From NCBI GenBank assembly GCA_039819165.1, contig JBCBSM010000001.1:806001-870000 (forward strand): a stretch of DNA of 64,000 nucleotides, given 5' to 3'. The position numbers and the translations under genes are program-made. The DNA is from Planctomycetota bacterium (lineage in GTDB: Bacteria > Planctomycetota > Phycisphaerae > Phycisphaerales > UBA1924). How positions within the stretch are numbered: the first letter of the stretch is position 1; each line of letters starts with the position of its first letter. This document shows positions 49,146 to 58,367 of the stretch, piece by piece. Under the pieces are notes generated by a model. It saw nothing but the letters and a program-made list of their open reading frames with translations, had not been told where the DNA came from and did not search any database.

Positions 49146-50608
49146 GGCGACGGCTTGCCGCTATCGCGGGGCTCGTAACCGCGGCGTGCGCGACGGACAC
49201 GCTCGCGCAGCACCAGACGGTGTTCCCGGATGTCGCCGGCGACGCGGTCGCTCGGCCCACCGACCGCGGAGGCCGCGGCACGATCCACCCCGACTCGGCG
49301 TTGCCCGACCTGCTGCGCGTCACGGCGTCGGGATGGCAGCCCGCGAGGCCCGCGTTCGATCCCTACGAGGGCGTCGTGGTTCGGGGCGACGAGGCCAGCA
49401 TCTTCCGCATCCAGGCGATCTTCGACGGCCTCGTGAACCCCCCAGGCACGCTGGGATTCGCGGGCCAGCCGTTCGACCCGTTCCGCTTCGGCCCTAGCCC
49501 GGTGCTCGGGTACATCGAGTTCAGTGTCGATGGTCGCAAGGACACGGGGGGCCACCTCGGATCCTCGGCGGAACAGCGGACGCTCGCGAATGCCGCCCGC
49601 TTCGGCGGACGGCCCGAGGGTTCGATCGGCGCGCGAGCCGCGACGAGCGCGCGCGACTACGACCGAGACATCTTCTCGGGTCCCCAGTTCGAGCGCAGCG
49701 GCACGGACTTCGCGCTGTCTCTGTGCGGCTGCGAGGCCGTCGTGCTCGTGCGCGAGGTCGGCGACGGCGATGGCGCGTTCGAGGCCGGCGAGTCGATGCT
49801 CGTTCGCAGTCGCTTTTTTGCCCGAGCCGAGGGCTACATCCGTCCGAGCGGCATGCGGGGCGGTTCGGTGCCGGGCGCCTACGACCCCGTGGTCAATCTG
49901 CTCTTCGTGCACGACATGGCACGGGATGAGACCGCGGTGACCTTCGTCGGTCCTTTGACGATGCTCGGCGCCGGCTTGCTCGCCGGCGCCGAGCCGGAGC
50001 CCATCGACCTGCGGGCGAACAACCAATGGTCGATCGAGGAGGGCGTGGTCGATCTGGTCGATTCGGCACCCTTCGCCGAGGGGGAGTCGCACGTCCTCAT
50101 CGAAGACTGGGACGGCCGCGATCCAGAGGATTCGCTCGACCCGACCGACTGGGAGGCCATGGCGATCGTGGGCACGAGCTACGCCGAGCCCGGCGTCGAC
50201 GGCCTGTTCGTCTGGAGCGACGTTGGCTTCGAGACGCGCCGCGGCGATCTGGACGGCGACGCCCTCGCCGGCCCGCTCGATCGGGCGATGCTCCGATCCT
50301 GGGTCTACGCCGTCGATGGCGGCGTGATCGACGAAGACGGCACCAAGAACGGCCGCGTGGTCCTGGCGGACGCGCCGTTCGACTTCTCGCTGTTCGATCT
50401 CGATGCCTCGGGGATCGTCGAGCACGAGGATCTTGCGGCCTACGGATCGCGTGCGGACCTCGACGGCGATGGCCGCCTGACCATCTTCGATTTCCTGGTC
50501 TTCCAGAACCTCTTTACCGCCGGAAGCCCCGTCGCGGACTTCGACCTTGATGAACAGCTGGACCTGTTCGACTTCCTCGCATTCCAGAACGCCTTCGACG
50601 GCGGCTGA
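49142..50608 (+). CDS. Exported dockerin-like protein of unknown function
   Basis: A 488-residue protein with a signal peptide (about 1-22) and no recognised catalytic domain. The body is beta-rich, Asp/Gly-rich and of adhesin-like composition. The C-terminus carries two EF-hand/dockerin-type repeats: DLDGDGRLTIFDFLVFQ near 440 and DFDLDEQLDLFDFLAFQ near 475. It overlaps the sigma-54 regulator by 4 bases, which suggests co-expression. The 262 bases downstream hold the sigma-54-like site. Confidence 0.8.
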   Translation: MRRRLAAIAGLVTAACATDTLAQHQTVFPDVAGDAVARPTDRGGRGTIHPDSALPDLLRVTASGWQPARPAFDPYEGVVVRGDEASIFRIQAIFDGLVNPPGTLGFAGQPFDPFRFGPSPVLGYIEFSVDGRKDTGGHLGSSAEQRTLANAARFGGRPEGSIGARAATSARDYDRDIFSGPQFERSGTDFALSLCGCEAVVLVREVGDGDGAFEAGESMLVRSRFFARAEGYIRPSGMRGGSVPGAYDPVVNLLFVHDMARDETAVTFVGPLTMLGAGLLAGAEPEPIDLRANNQWSIEEGVVDLVDSAPFAEGESHVLIEDWDGRDPEDSLDPTDWEAMAIVGTSYAEPGVDGLFVWSDVGFETRRGDLDGDALAGPLDRAMLRSWVYAVDGGVIDEDGTKNGRVVLADAPFDFSLFDLDASGIVEHEDLAAYGSRADLDGDGRLTIFDFLVFQNLFTAGSPVADFDLDEQLDLFDFLAFQNAFDGG

Positions 50609-50734
50609 GTGCATCGCTGCTGCCGCGCTGCCCCAGCTGGCTCCGAATGGCCGACCACCGGCCATCGCGGGCCCCGCGGGCCGACGCATGGCTCATCGGA
50701 CTGGCCCCTGGATGCTCGTGCGTGCGTGGACCGC

Positions 50735-50751
50735 TTGGCACGAGTCTTGTA
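50735..50751 (+). promoter_or_regulatory. Candidate sigma-54 promoter for the 50871 gene
   Basis: TTGGCACGAGTCTTGTA matches the sigma-54 consensus YTGGCACGrNNNTTGCW at every position but one: GT instead of GC at -12. It lies 120 bases before the ATG at 50871, in a gap, and just downstream of an NtrC-like regulator gene. Confidence 0.5.
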
Positions 50752-50870
50752 AAGCACCACGCAGTCGCCGGCGTCCGGAGGAGGACGCCACGACCCAGAG
50801 CGGCATGCGTGTGCCGACGACACCCAAGGCCGTCCCTCCCCACGGACGAGCATGACCAGGAGACTCGAAG

Positions 50871-52136
50871 ATGCAGCGAACCACTTTCATCCTTGCGGCG
50901 ACTGGTGCGGCGGCGATCGCCAACGCGCAGATCGGCTTTGCGCCCCGCGCGGACTTCTCGACGCCCAACCGTCCGTCCGGCATCGCGGCGGCCGACTTCA
51001 CGGGCGACGGCGTGCCGGACCTGGCGGTGATCGCCGATGATCGCGATCGGGTTATCGTGCTCGCCGGCGACGGCGCCGGGGGCTTCGTCGCCGGCCCGGT
51101 CACCTTCCTGGGCTCGGGCACCGGTGCGGACGCCGTGATCCACCACGACATCGACGGCGATGGCAACCAGGATCTGGTGATCGTCTTCGACGGGCCGAAC
51201 ACCGCACAGGCTTGGCTCAACGATGGCGCGGGCGGTTTCGCCCCCGGGGCCAGCGCATCCACCGGCATCGAGCCGGTCTGGATCACGAAGGGCAACCTCA
51301 ACGGCAACCGGGATGCCGACTTCGTGGTGGTGAACCGCGACTCGAACTCGGTCTCGATCATCCTGGATCTGGGCGTGGCGACGGCCGCGTCGCAGCTGGC
51401 GGTGGGTCTTGAGCCGCGGACGGCGGACATCGCGGACTTCGACGGCGATGGCAACGCGGATCTCGTGGTCACCAGCCACGACGATCGCACGATCCGGATC
51501 CTGGGCGGGAATGGTGCCGGCGGGTTCACGCCGGGCCAGGTGATCACCACGCCGGCCCAGCGGCCCGAGGGCGTGGTCGCGGCCGATTTCGACGGCGACC
51601 GCGACATGGACCTAGCCGCCACGGTCGACAACGCCGTGCGGCTGTACATCAACACCGGCGGCGTGTTCGCCGGCGGCGCCCTGCTGCCCGTCGGATCCGT
51701 GGACCCGTCGGCGATCTACATCGGCGATTTCGCGGCGGGCGGCCCCGGGCCGGATCTGCTGACGATCAACGACGATGGCGGCTCGATCTCGGTGTTCGAG
51801 AACTTCGGGAGCGGCGCCTTCGGCACGGCTCAGGTGTTCTCGACGGGCATCTCGCCGCAGTTCGCGGCCGTCGGCGACTTCGATCGCAGCGGCACCGACG
51901 ACATCGCGGTCACGAACAGGGACAGCAATACCACCAGCGTGTTCCTCAACCGCGACACGGCCCTGCCGTGCCCGGCCGACTTCGACGGCGACGGGGAGGT
52001 CAACCTCTTCGATTTCCTGGCCTTCCAGATCGCCTTCGACCTGGGCCGCCCGGCCGCGGACATCGATGGCGATGGGATGCTGACGGTGTTCGACTTCCTC
52101 GCCTTCCAGAACCTCTTCGTGCTCGGCTGCCCGTAG
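50871..52136 (+). CDS. Exported FG-GAP/VCBS-repeat protein with dockerin module
   Basis: A 421-residue protein with a signal peptide (about 1-20) and seven or so repeats of the FG-GAP/VCBS type, such as AADFTGDGVPDLAVIADD, HHDIDGDGNQDLVIVFDG and IADFDGDGNADLVVTSHD, that fold into a calcium-binding beta propeller. The C-terminus has two dockerin-like EF-hands (DFDGDGEVNLFDFLAFQ and DIDGDGMLTVFDFLAFQ). It is likely an extracellular binding or adhesion protein. The ATG at 50871 follows AGGAG at 8 bases. Confidence 0.85.
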   Translation: MQRTTFILAATGAAAIANAQIGFAPRADFSTPNRPSGIAAADFTGDGVPDLAVIADDRDRVIVLAGDGAGGFVAGPVTFLGSGTGADAVIHHDIDGDGNQDLVIVFDGPNTAQAWLNDGAGGFAPGASASTGIEPVWITKGNLNGNRDADFVVVNRDSNSVSIILDLGVATAASQLAVGLEPRTADIADFDGDGNADLVVTSHDDRTIRILGGNGAGGFTPGQVITTPAQRPEGVVAADFDGDRDMDLAATVDNAVRLYINTGGVFAGGALLPVGSVDPSAIYIGDFAAGGPGPDLLTINDDGGSISVFENFGSGAFGTAQVFSTGISPQFAAVGDFDRSGTDDIAVTNRDSNTTSVFLNRDTALPCPADFDGDGEVNLFDFLAFQIAFDLGRPAADIDGDGMLTVFDFLAFQNLFVLGCP

Positions 52137-52156
52137 CGGCGCCCGACGCGGCGCCG
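52137..52156 (+). terminator. Hairpin immediately after the 50871 gene
   Basis: CGGCGCC and GGCGCCG pair around CGACGC, starting at the base after the TAG stop. No T tract follows, so this is a weak terminator call. Confidence 0.4.
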
Positions 52157-52324
52157 AGATCCGTTCGGACTCCGTCCGCATGCTCGATGGCGTGCGGACG
52201 GTGCTTGCGTGCGCTGGTGGGCGGTGCGTAGTGATACGGCGGCCCGGAAACACCCTTATACCGATCCGGGTGCTCCGCAGACCCGTGTGGGCACCAGCCG
52301 CCACCACGACGAGGAGATCGAGCC

Positions 52325-54505
52325 ATGTTCCACGAGCCCTGGCGTGCCGCCGCCGCGATCGCGTTCGCAGCCTGTGCGGCCGTCGCCCACGCGCAATCGG
52401 ATTCCACCTGCCGCGTCGACCTGGACGGCGACGGCGAGGTGACGCTGTTCGATTTCATCGAGTTCCAGAACCTGTTCGACGCGATGGACCCGATCGCCGA
52501 CTTCGACGGCGATGGCCGGTTCACGGTGTTCGACTTCCTGGAGTTCCAGAACGAATTCAACCAGGGCTGCCCGGAGGACCCGATCGCGACGCAGCTGGCC
52601 GGCATCCCGCTGGGCGAATACCCGTGGTTTGAGTACACCCGCGCGTTCAACGCGGGCCAGACCGTGCAGCTGGCGATCGATCCCGATCGGTTCCCGTCGA
52701 TCTTCGGCGAGACCGGCGACATCTACATCGTGGCGGCCAAGAGCGAGGCGGAGTGGGCGGGCGATCCGAGCCTCGTCGACGTGCGCGCGGGCGGCCCGCA
52801 GGAACACACCTTCGATGCGCTGGGGATCTCGTCGGCCGCGGTGCTGCTGGACGGCAGCGCCGCCCTGCCCGCCGGCGATGGCCTGGCGATCGGACGGGGC
52901 TACGACGTCGTCGTCGACGTTGACCGCGACGGCGTGCTGGGCGATGGCGACTTCATCGACGGGCTGGGCCTGGTCCGGCCGGACGAGAACGGCTTCTCCG
53001 TGTTCGTCGATCTGACGACGCCGGGTCCGCTGACGCCGACGATGATCGACACAAGCGTGTCGGCCGGCGTCATCCGGCTGAACTATCCAGCAGAGATCGC
53101 CACCGAGGGCCCCCTGCCGCTCTGCGTGATCATCCACGGCGGTGGCCACGATTACCGCTGGTACGACTACCTGCAGGACCACCTCTCGAGCTGGGGCTGG
53201 GTGAGCATCAGCGGACGCAACGACTTTAGCGGCACGGGCAACAGCCCGCTGCGGTACACCGACGCCATCATCGCGCAGCAGGGCACCGTCGCCGGCGGCG
53301 TGCTGGACGGGCTGATCGACACGTCGCGGATCTTCTGGATCGGCCACAGCCTGGGCGGCCGCGAGATCTGCATCGGCGCCGAGCGGCTGCACCGCGGTCT
53401 GTTCACGCCGGCGAACTACACGCAGGACGACATCGTGATGCTCAGCTCGATCGCGGCCAACAGCATCGGTGACTTCGGCAGCCTGGACGCCGATCCCGGG
53501 CCGCTGCCCTTCCACATGATCTGGGGCTCGGCCGACGGCGACCGCAGCGGGGCGCCCGACGTCCAGGCCGTCCCCTTCCGCCACTACGACCGCGCGACGA
53601 GCACAAAGCTATCCACGTACATCCACGGGGCCGACCACAACGACTTCAACTGCTGCGGCTTCAACAACTTCACGGGCCCGCCCGCGACGGAGATCGGCCG
53701 CGACGAGGCCCAGCGGATCGCCAAGGCCATCTGGATCGCGCTCGCCAAGATCTATGGCGAGGGCGAGACCGACGCCATCGACTACCTCACGCGGCAGTGG
53801 GAGAGCTTCCGGCCGCTGACGGTCAGCTCGGGCACCACCGTCGTCCACATGTATCGACCCGATCCGGACGCCGACGGCAGCGTCGTGATCGACGACTTCC
53901 AGACCAATCCCAGCACCGCAACCAGCAGCTCGGGTGGCACGGTTTCGCTCACGGTCTCGAATGCCGAGGAGTTGCGGCTGATGGATGGCGGCGGCGGCTT
54001 CACGTGGCAGCCGACGGATCCGGCCAACGGCATGACCTACGCGTGGCTGACGCGGGACTTCTCGCGTGGGCTGGTGTTCGACTACATGAACACCGGGCGC
54101 TCCATCGAGTTCGAGGTGCCCGCGGTGCTCCGCGACGTGTCCGCCCTCGACCACCTCTCGTTCCGCGCATGCCAGGGCACGCGGCACCCCAACACCACGG
54201 CCGAGCTCGAGGACCTGACCTTCACGGTCTCGCTCATCGACGGCTCGGGAGCGTCCAGCGCGATCCACATCGGCGCGTACGGCGGGGGCATCGAGGAGGT
54301 CTACCAGCGGAGCGGCAGCGGCACGGGCACCGGTTGGCAGAACGAGTTCGAGACCATCCGCATCCGGCTCACCGACTTCCTCGCGGAGGGTGCGGGCGTG
54401 GACCTGTCCGACGTGGCGGCCGTCCGCTTCGATTTCGGCCCGAGCTTCGGGTCGGATCTCGGGCGGCTGGGCCTCGACGAGGTGGAGTTCACCGTGGATC
54501 CGTAG
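52325..54505 (+). CDS. Exported dockerin-like alpha/beta hydrolase (paralogue B)
   Basis: A 726-residue exported hydrolase, the same length as the protein at 2258 and like it throughout. It has a signal peptide (about 1-23), two N-terminal EF-hand/dockerin repeats (DLDGDGEVTLFDFIEFQ and DFDGDGRFTVFDFLEFQ), oxyanion-type HGGGHD, the nucleophile elbow GHSLGG and HGADHNDFNCCGF. The active-site elbow differs by Ala to Leu. The C-terminal beta domain is also conserved. The substrate is unknown. It is followed by a strong intrinsic terminator. Confidence 0.86.
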   Translation: MFHEPWRAAAAIAFAACAAVAHAQSDSTCRVDLDGDGEVTLFDFIEFQNLFDAMDPIADFDGDGRFTVFDFLEFQNEFNQGCPEDPIATQLAGIPLGEYPWFEYTRAFNAGQTVQLAIDPDRFPSIFGETGDIYIVAAKSEAEWAGDPSLVDVRAGGPQEHTFDALGISSAAVLLDGSAALPAGDGLAIGRGYDVVVDVDRDGVLGDGDFIDGLGLVRPDENGFSVFVDLTTPGPLTPTMIDTSVSAGVIRLNYPAEIATEGPLPLCVIIHGGGHDYRWYDYLQDHLSSWGWVSISGRNDFSGTGNSPLRYTDAIIAQQGTVAGGVLDGLIDTSRIFWIGHSLGGREICIGAERLHRGLFTPANYTQDDIVMLSSIAANSIGDFGSLDADPGPLPFHMIWGSADGDRSGAPDVQAVPFRHYDRATSTKLSTYIHGADHNDFNCCGFNNFTGPPATEIGRDEAQRIAKAIWIALAKIYGEGETDAIDYLTRQWESFRPLTVSSGTTVVHMYRPDPDADGSVVIDDFQTNPSTATSSSGGTVSLTVSNAEELRLMDGGGGFTWQPTDPANGMTYAWLTRDFSRGLVFDYMNTGRSIEFEVPAVLRDVSALDHLSFRACQGTRHPNTTAELEDLTFTVSLIDGSGASSAIHIGAYGGGIEEVYQRSGSGTGTGWQNEFETIRIRLTDFLAEGAGVDLSDVAAVRFDFGPSFGSDLGRLGLDEVEFTVDP

Positions 54506-54532
54506 AGCGAGGGAGCCAGTTCGAGCACGCCA

Positions 54533-54563
54533 CGAGGGCGGGAATTGATCCCGCCCTCGTTTT
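54533..54563 (+). terminator. Rho-independent terminator after the 52325 hydrolase
   Basis: CGAGGGCGGGA (54533-54543) and TCCCGCCCTCG (54549-54559) form a perfect 11-base-pair stem with loop ATTGA, followed by TTTT. It ends the plus-strand transcript, 32 bases before the end of the convergent gene. Confidence 0.85.
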
Positions 54564-54594
54564 GTTGCATCGTGTTCGTGCTCGGCACGCCCGC

Positions 54595-56544
54595 TTATCC
54601 GGCGGGGCAGCCCGTGTCGAATGCATTCTGATAGCACAGGAAGTCGAAGAGGTCGAGCGAGCCGCTGCGGTCGCAGTCGGCCGCCAGGTCACCCGCATCG
54701 AAGGCGTTCTGGAATGCGAGGAAATCGAACAGGTCGACCTCGTCGTCACCGGCGAACTCGGCGTAGCAGCTCTCGCGGATGCGGCCCTCGCCGCCCTCGG
54801 GGTAGTCGGCGGCGGTGATGAGGCCGGCCAGGCGGTTCTCGATCTGGTCGGCCAGGCTCTGCTGGTAGGTCACGCCGACGCTGGTGAACGGAGCGCCCCG
54901 GAACGGATATTGGTCGCCACCGCGGGCCAGGAAGTCGACGATCGCGATCGTCACGGACGGCGCGCCGCGGAGCACCACGCCATCCTCGATGAGGACCGTG
55001 CCGTCGTCCAGGGCGGCCTCGCGGACGCGCGCACCCGGCGTGAGCACCATGCCGAAGTCGTCCAGCTCCTGGGCTTGCTCGCGGAAATCGAACTCGAACG
55101 TGAAGCCGCCGACCTGGGCGAACCGGCCGCTGCTGAAGCCCTGGCGGCTCACCGCGTTCTCGAGGATCTGCTTGAACTGCACGGGCGGCACGTCGGGAAC
55201 GACCGTGATGAAGTTGGTGAAGGGCAGGATGTCGAAGGTGTCCAGCTCGCTGATATCGCCCGGGCCGATGATGCTGTCGTTGCGGATGCCGCCGCCGTTG
55301 GCAAGGGCGACGTCCGGCTCGGCGACGCCGAAGACCGGTGCCAGGTCGATCGCGGTGGCCAGGAAGCTGTCAGCGATCAGGTTGCCGAGATTGGTCTCCA
55401 TGTTGCGGACGCTGCTGCGGCGGCCATCGAGTTCTACCTCGGTGAAACCAATGATGTTAGCGGCCAGGGCGGCCACCGCGTCGGCCACCGGGTCGACGAC
55501 GTCGGCCTGGATGGTCGGGTCGGGGTCGACCGCGTCGGGATCCACGCCCGAGACGCGCACCGGGCCGGACTCGTCGAGGATCTCGACCAGGTTCCCGTCT
55601 GCATCGAAGCCGAGAATGAGCCGGCCGACGTACTTGTACGCGCCGCTGGTGGTCACCACGGGCACGGTGTTGCCGTCGGCATCGGTGCGGGTCAGCGGGT
55701 AGCCACTCTCACCGAGCACGGTGTCGGGCGTATCGCCCGGGAGCAGCAGGTCGCCGGGGTTGGCCAGCAGCTCGTCGCCGCCGCCACCAATGACCGCGTC
55801 GATGCCGCTCAGTTCAGCGATGAGGTCCAGCTCCGTCTCGAGGCCCTGCAGGTGGCTGCTGAGCAGGATGATGTCCACGCCCGCGGCCTGGAGGTTGTCG
55901 ACCTCATCCTGAACGGCCGGCAGGACGGCGTTGATGACCACGTCGCGGGGGCTGGAGATGCTGCGGAGGCTCTCGGTGGTCGCGCCGATGACGCCGATCC
56001 GCTTGGTGCCGGCGGTGCTGGTCGGCACGTCGATGATCGTGCTGGCGGCGATGCGGCCGCCATCGACGAGGGCCTGCAAGCCGGGCTCGCCGCTGAAGTC
56101 GAGGTTGGCCGAGAGGAACGGCGCAGGGTTCACCGAGAAGCCGGCGATGAAGTCCTCGAGGATGTCGGGTCCGAAGTCGAACTCGTGGTTGCCGATGACG
56201 AAGGCGTCGTAGTCGATCAGGTCGAGCGCGATGGTGTCGAAGAAGGGCACGCCCTTGTCGAGGCTGGCGTTGAACTCCGGGCCGGCCAGGAAGTTGTCGC
56301 CGCTAGTGATGAGCACCGAACCGGTCTCGGCGCCCGCCGGGAAGGCCAGCGCCTCGGCCCGCAGATTGGCGACCACGGTGGCGAATCGGGCCACGCCGCC
56401 GAAGTCCCCGAGGCCGCTGCCCGCATCGATGAGCTGGCTCTCGGCGTCATTGTTGTGCAGCACGTGCAGGTAGAAGTCGGCGGTCTGGGCGGTGGCGGTG
56501 CCGGCGAAGCCGGCCATGGTCAGCAGTATCAGCGGATGGCGCAT
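54595..56544 (-). CDS. Exported 5'-nucleotidase/metallophosphatase with dockerin module
   Basis: A 649-residue exported enzyme of the UshA/5'-nucleotidase family. It has a signal peptide (about 1-19), a metallophosphatase domain (LHNNDAESQL, GDNFLAGPEF, GNHEFDFG, LSSHLQG) and a C-terminal substrate domain (ALANGGGIRND, ARGGDQYPF). The C-terminus has two dockerin-type repeats (EVDLFDFLAFQ and SLDLFDFLCYQ). It should release phosphate from nucleotides outside the cytoplasm. The first motif reads NNDAE rather than the usual NDxH, so a metal-ligand change is possible. AAGGGAG precedes the ATG. Confidence 0.85.
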   Translation of the reverse strand: MRHPLILLTMAGFAGTATAQTADFYLHVLHNNDAESQLIDAGSGLGDFGGVARFATVVANLRAEALAFPAGAETGSVLITSGDNFLAGPEFNASLDKGVPFFDTIALDLIDYDAFVIGNHEFDFGPDILEDFIAGFSVNPAPFLSANLDFSGEPGLQALVDGGRIAASTIIDVPTSTAGTKRIGVIGATTESLRSISSPRDVVINAVLPAVQDEVDNLQAAGVDIILLSSHLQGLETELDLIAELSGIDAVIGGGGDELLANPGDLLLPGDTPDTVLGESGYPLTRTDADGNTVPVVTTSGAYKYVGRLILGFDADGNLVEILDESGPVRVSGVDPDAVDPDPTIQADVVDPVADAVAALAANIIGFTEVELDGRRSSVRNMETNLGNLIADSFLATAIDLAPVFGVAEPDVALANGGGIRNDSIIGPGDISELDTFDILPFTNFITVVPDVPPVQFKQILENAVSRQGFSSGRFAQVGGFTFEFDFREQAQELDDFGMVLTPGARVREAALDDGTVLIEDGVVLRGAPSVTIAIVDFLARGGDQYPFRGAPFTSVGVTYQQSLADQIENRLAGLITAADYPEGGEGRIRESCYAEFAGDDEVDLFDFLAFQNAFDAGDLAADCDRSGSLDLFDFLCYQNAFDTGCPAG

Positions 56545-56710
56545 CGTGCGGTCGCTCCCTTGCGTGCGCGTTCGCGGCCCCGACGGCCTACGTGCCGGTC
56601 GGATCTCTCGGCAGCCGCGAACGACGATCGCACGGTAAAGGCGACCCGTCCGGCACTCGCTAGGACGGCCGGAAGAGTGCGCGAAGATGTGGCTAAGCCG
56701 GCGCCGGCGA

Positions 56711-58153
56711 TCAGCAGCCGGCGTCGAACGCGTTCTGGAACGCGAGGAAGTCGAACAGCGTGAGGCTGCCGTCGCCATCGAAGTCGGCGGCGAGGTCGCC
56801 CGCGTCGAACAGGTTCTGGAAGCCCAGGAAGTCGAAGAGCGTCAGCAGGCAATCGCCGTCGATGTCGGGACGGCAGAAGTCCAGCGTGAAGGCGTGCAAT
56901 GCGCCGACGCCGGGATCGCCGGCGATGGGCGTGCCGGCATCGTCGGCGGGCGCTCCGACGAAGAGCCGAAGGCCGGTGGGTCCTTCGTACAACGAGGCCG
57001 ACGAGCCGAAGCGGGCGAACGGGACCGGATCCGTCGGGCGGATGATCGCGGTCTGGATCGGGGCGGCCGGATCGGTGATGTCGAAGGTGTAGGCCGTGCC
57101 CGCCAGGCTGGTCTCGCCCGAGAGCGCGCCGGCGAGCAGCACCTCGGCCGTAAGCGAGACCGAAACACCGAAGTCGCCGGGCGTAAACGTGTCGGTCGCG
57201 GTCACGCGGGCGAGCTGGACGGGCGCGCTGCGATTGCTCACGTCGAAGAGGTAGACCGAGCCGTCGCTGCCGTCCGGGTTCGCCCCGGTCGCGGCGATGG
57301 CGGCCAGAGCAACATCGCCCTCGATGAGCAGGTCGACGGCGGCGCCGAAGTTGTCTCCCATCGCCCCGTCGTCGGGCAGGATCTTGGCGATCTCCTCGCC
57401 CGTCTCGATGTTGAAGAGGTAGGCCGAGCCCGAACTGGACCCGACGTCGTCGTTGAGCGGCGCGCCGATCAGCGCATAGGCGACCTCGCCCGCGGTCACG
57501 CCCCCGCCGTCGATGGCCACCGAGCTGCCGAAGCGATCGACGGCCGCAGCGTCGGAGGCGGTCAGCTTGAATCGCTCGACGGCGTCGGTGCCGACGACCT
57601 CGAAGACGTACACGGCTCCGGTAGCGCTCGACTTGTCTGGCGCCGCCACGACGGCGCGGTCGAAGTCGACGTCCAGGGCGTTGCCGAAGAGATCCAGCCC
57701 GCGGCCGTCGCTGGCGGTGAGCTTGTCGAGCTGCGTGCCGGTGGATCGCAGGAAGAGGTAGGCCGCGCCGGCCGCGGGGCCGAGTTCGCCGTCGAAGGGC
57801 GCCCCAACGAGTGCCAAGGCGTTGTCGGCGGCGACCTCGCTCCCGAATTGCTGGTTCGCGATGGCATCGTCCGGCAACAGCTCGAAGAGCAGCTGGGGAA
57901 CGGCGGTGTTCAGCGTGTACAGGTACGCCCGACCCGCGCCGCCCCCGGCCTCGTCGCCCGCATCCGGTGCCCCCACGATGCCGAAGCCCGCGGCCGCCGC
58001 GTCGAACGAGGACCCGAAGTTGTCGCCGTCGAGCCCGGTGGTGGGCGAGACCTTGGCGTCCTCGCTGCCGCACTGGGTCTGGGCGTGCGAGGCGGCGGCG
58101 GCCACCAGGATGGCGGCGATCGACGATGCGGGCGTGCGCAGGCTGCGGCTCAT
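56711..58153 (-). CDS. Exported FG-GAP-like beta-propeller protein with dockerin module
   Basis: A 480-residue protein with a signal peptide (about 1-24) and six or seven repeats of the form DxFGxxV...GDVALAGAP...G-A-YLF, like FG-GAP propellers. Examples are DNFGSSFDAAAAGFGIVGAP and DRFGSSVAIDGGG. The end has two dockerin-type repeats (DIDGDCLLTLFDFLGFQ and DFDGDGSLTLFDFLAFQ). No enzyme motif is visible. It probably binds a surface or matrix component. Confidence 0.83.
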   Translation of the reverse strand: MSRSLRTPASSIAAILVAAAASHAQTQCGSEDAKVSPTTGLDGDNFGSSFDAAAAGFGIVGAPDAGDEAGGGAGRAYLYTLNTAVPQLLFELLPDDAIANQQFGSEVAADNALALVGAPFDGELGPAAGAAYLFLRSTGTQLDKLTASDGRGLDLFGNALDVDFDRAVVAAPDKSSATGAVYVFEVVGTDAVERFKLTASDAAAVDRFGSSVAIDGGGVTAGEVAYALIGAPLNDDVGSSSGSAYLFNIETGEEIAKILPDDGAMGDNFGAAVDLLIEGDVALAAIAATGANPDGSDGSVYLFDVSNRSAPVQLARVTATDTFTPGDFGVSVSLTAEVLLAGALSGETSLAGTAYTFDITDPAAPIQTAIIRPTDPVPFARFGSSASLYEGPTGLRLFVGAPADDAGTPIAGDPGVGALHAFTLDFCRPDIDGDCLLTLFDFLGFQNLFDAGDLAADFDGDGSLTLFDFLAFQNAFDAGC

Positions 58154-58186
58154 TGGTTCTCTCTCCCTTCGATGCGTGAAGGCGGG

Positions 58187-58215
58187 GTTGTACGCGGCCA
58201 GCCCGGGCGGGACAA
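58187..58215 (-). promoter_or_regulatory. Possible sigma-70 promoter for the 56711 gene
   Basis: On the minus strand TTGTCC (58210-58215) and TACAAC (58187-58192) are 17 bases apart, about 34 bases before the ATG at 58153. Each matches its consensus at four of six positions. Weak but well placed. Confidence 0.35.
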
Positions 58216-58367
58216 CCCGGGCGGCGTGCCGTGCGTCTGCGTGCGCGTCGCTAGATCGCCCCCATTGCCCGCTTCGCCAGCCGGGCGGCCGATTGATCGC
58301 GGGTGACCGCATCATCCGACATATGCTGCGGTGCAGGGACGCACGATGCCGACCGCAGGGCCGCACC

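Noticed and set aside
53797-56763. A 988-codon open frame across the end of the hydrolase gene and opposite the nucleotidase gene
   Set aside because: It crosses a strong terminator and two well-supported genes, and its product has shadow-like composition.
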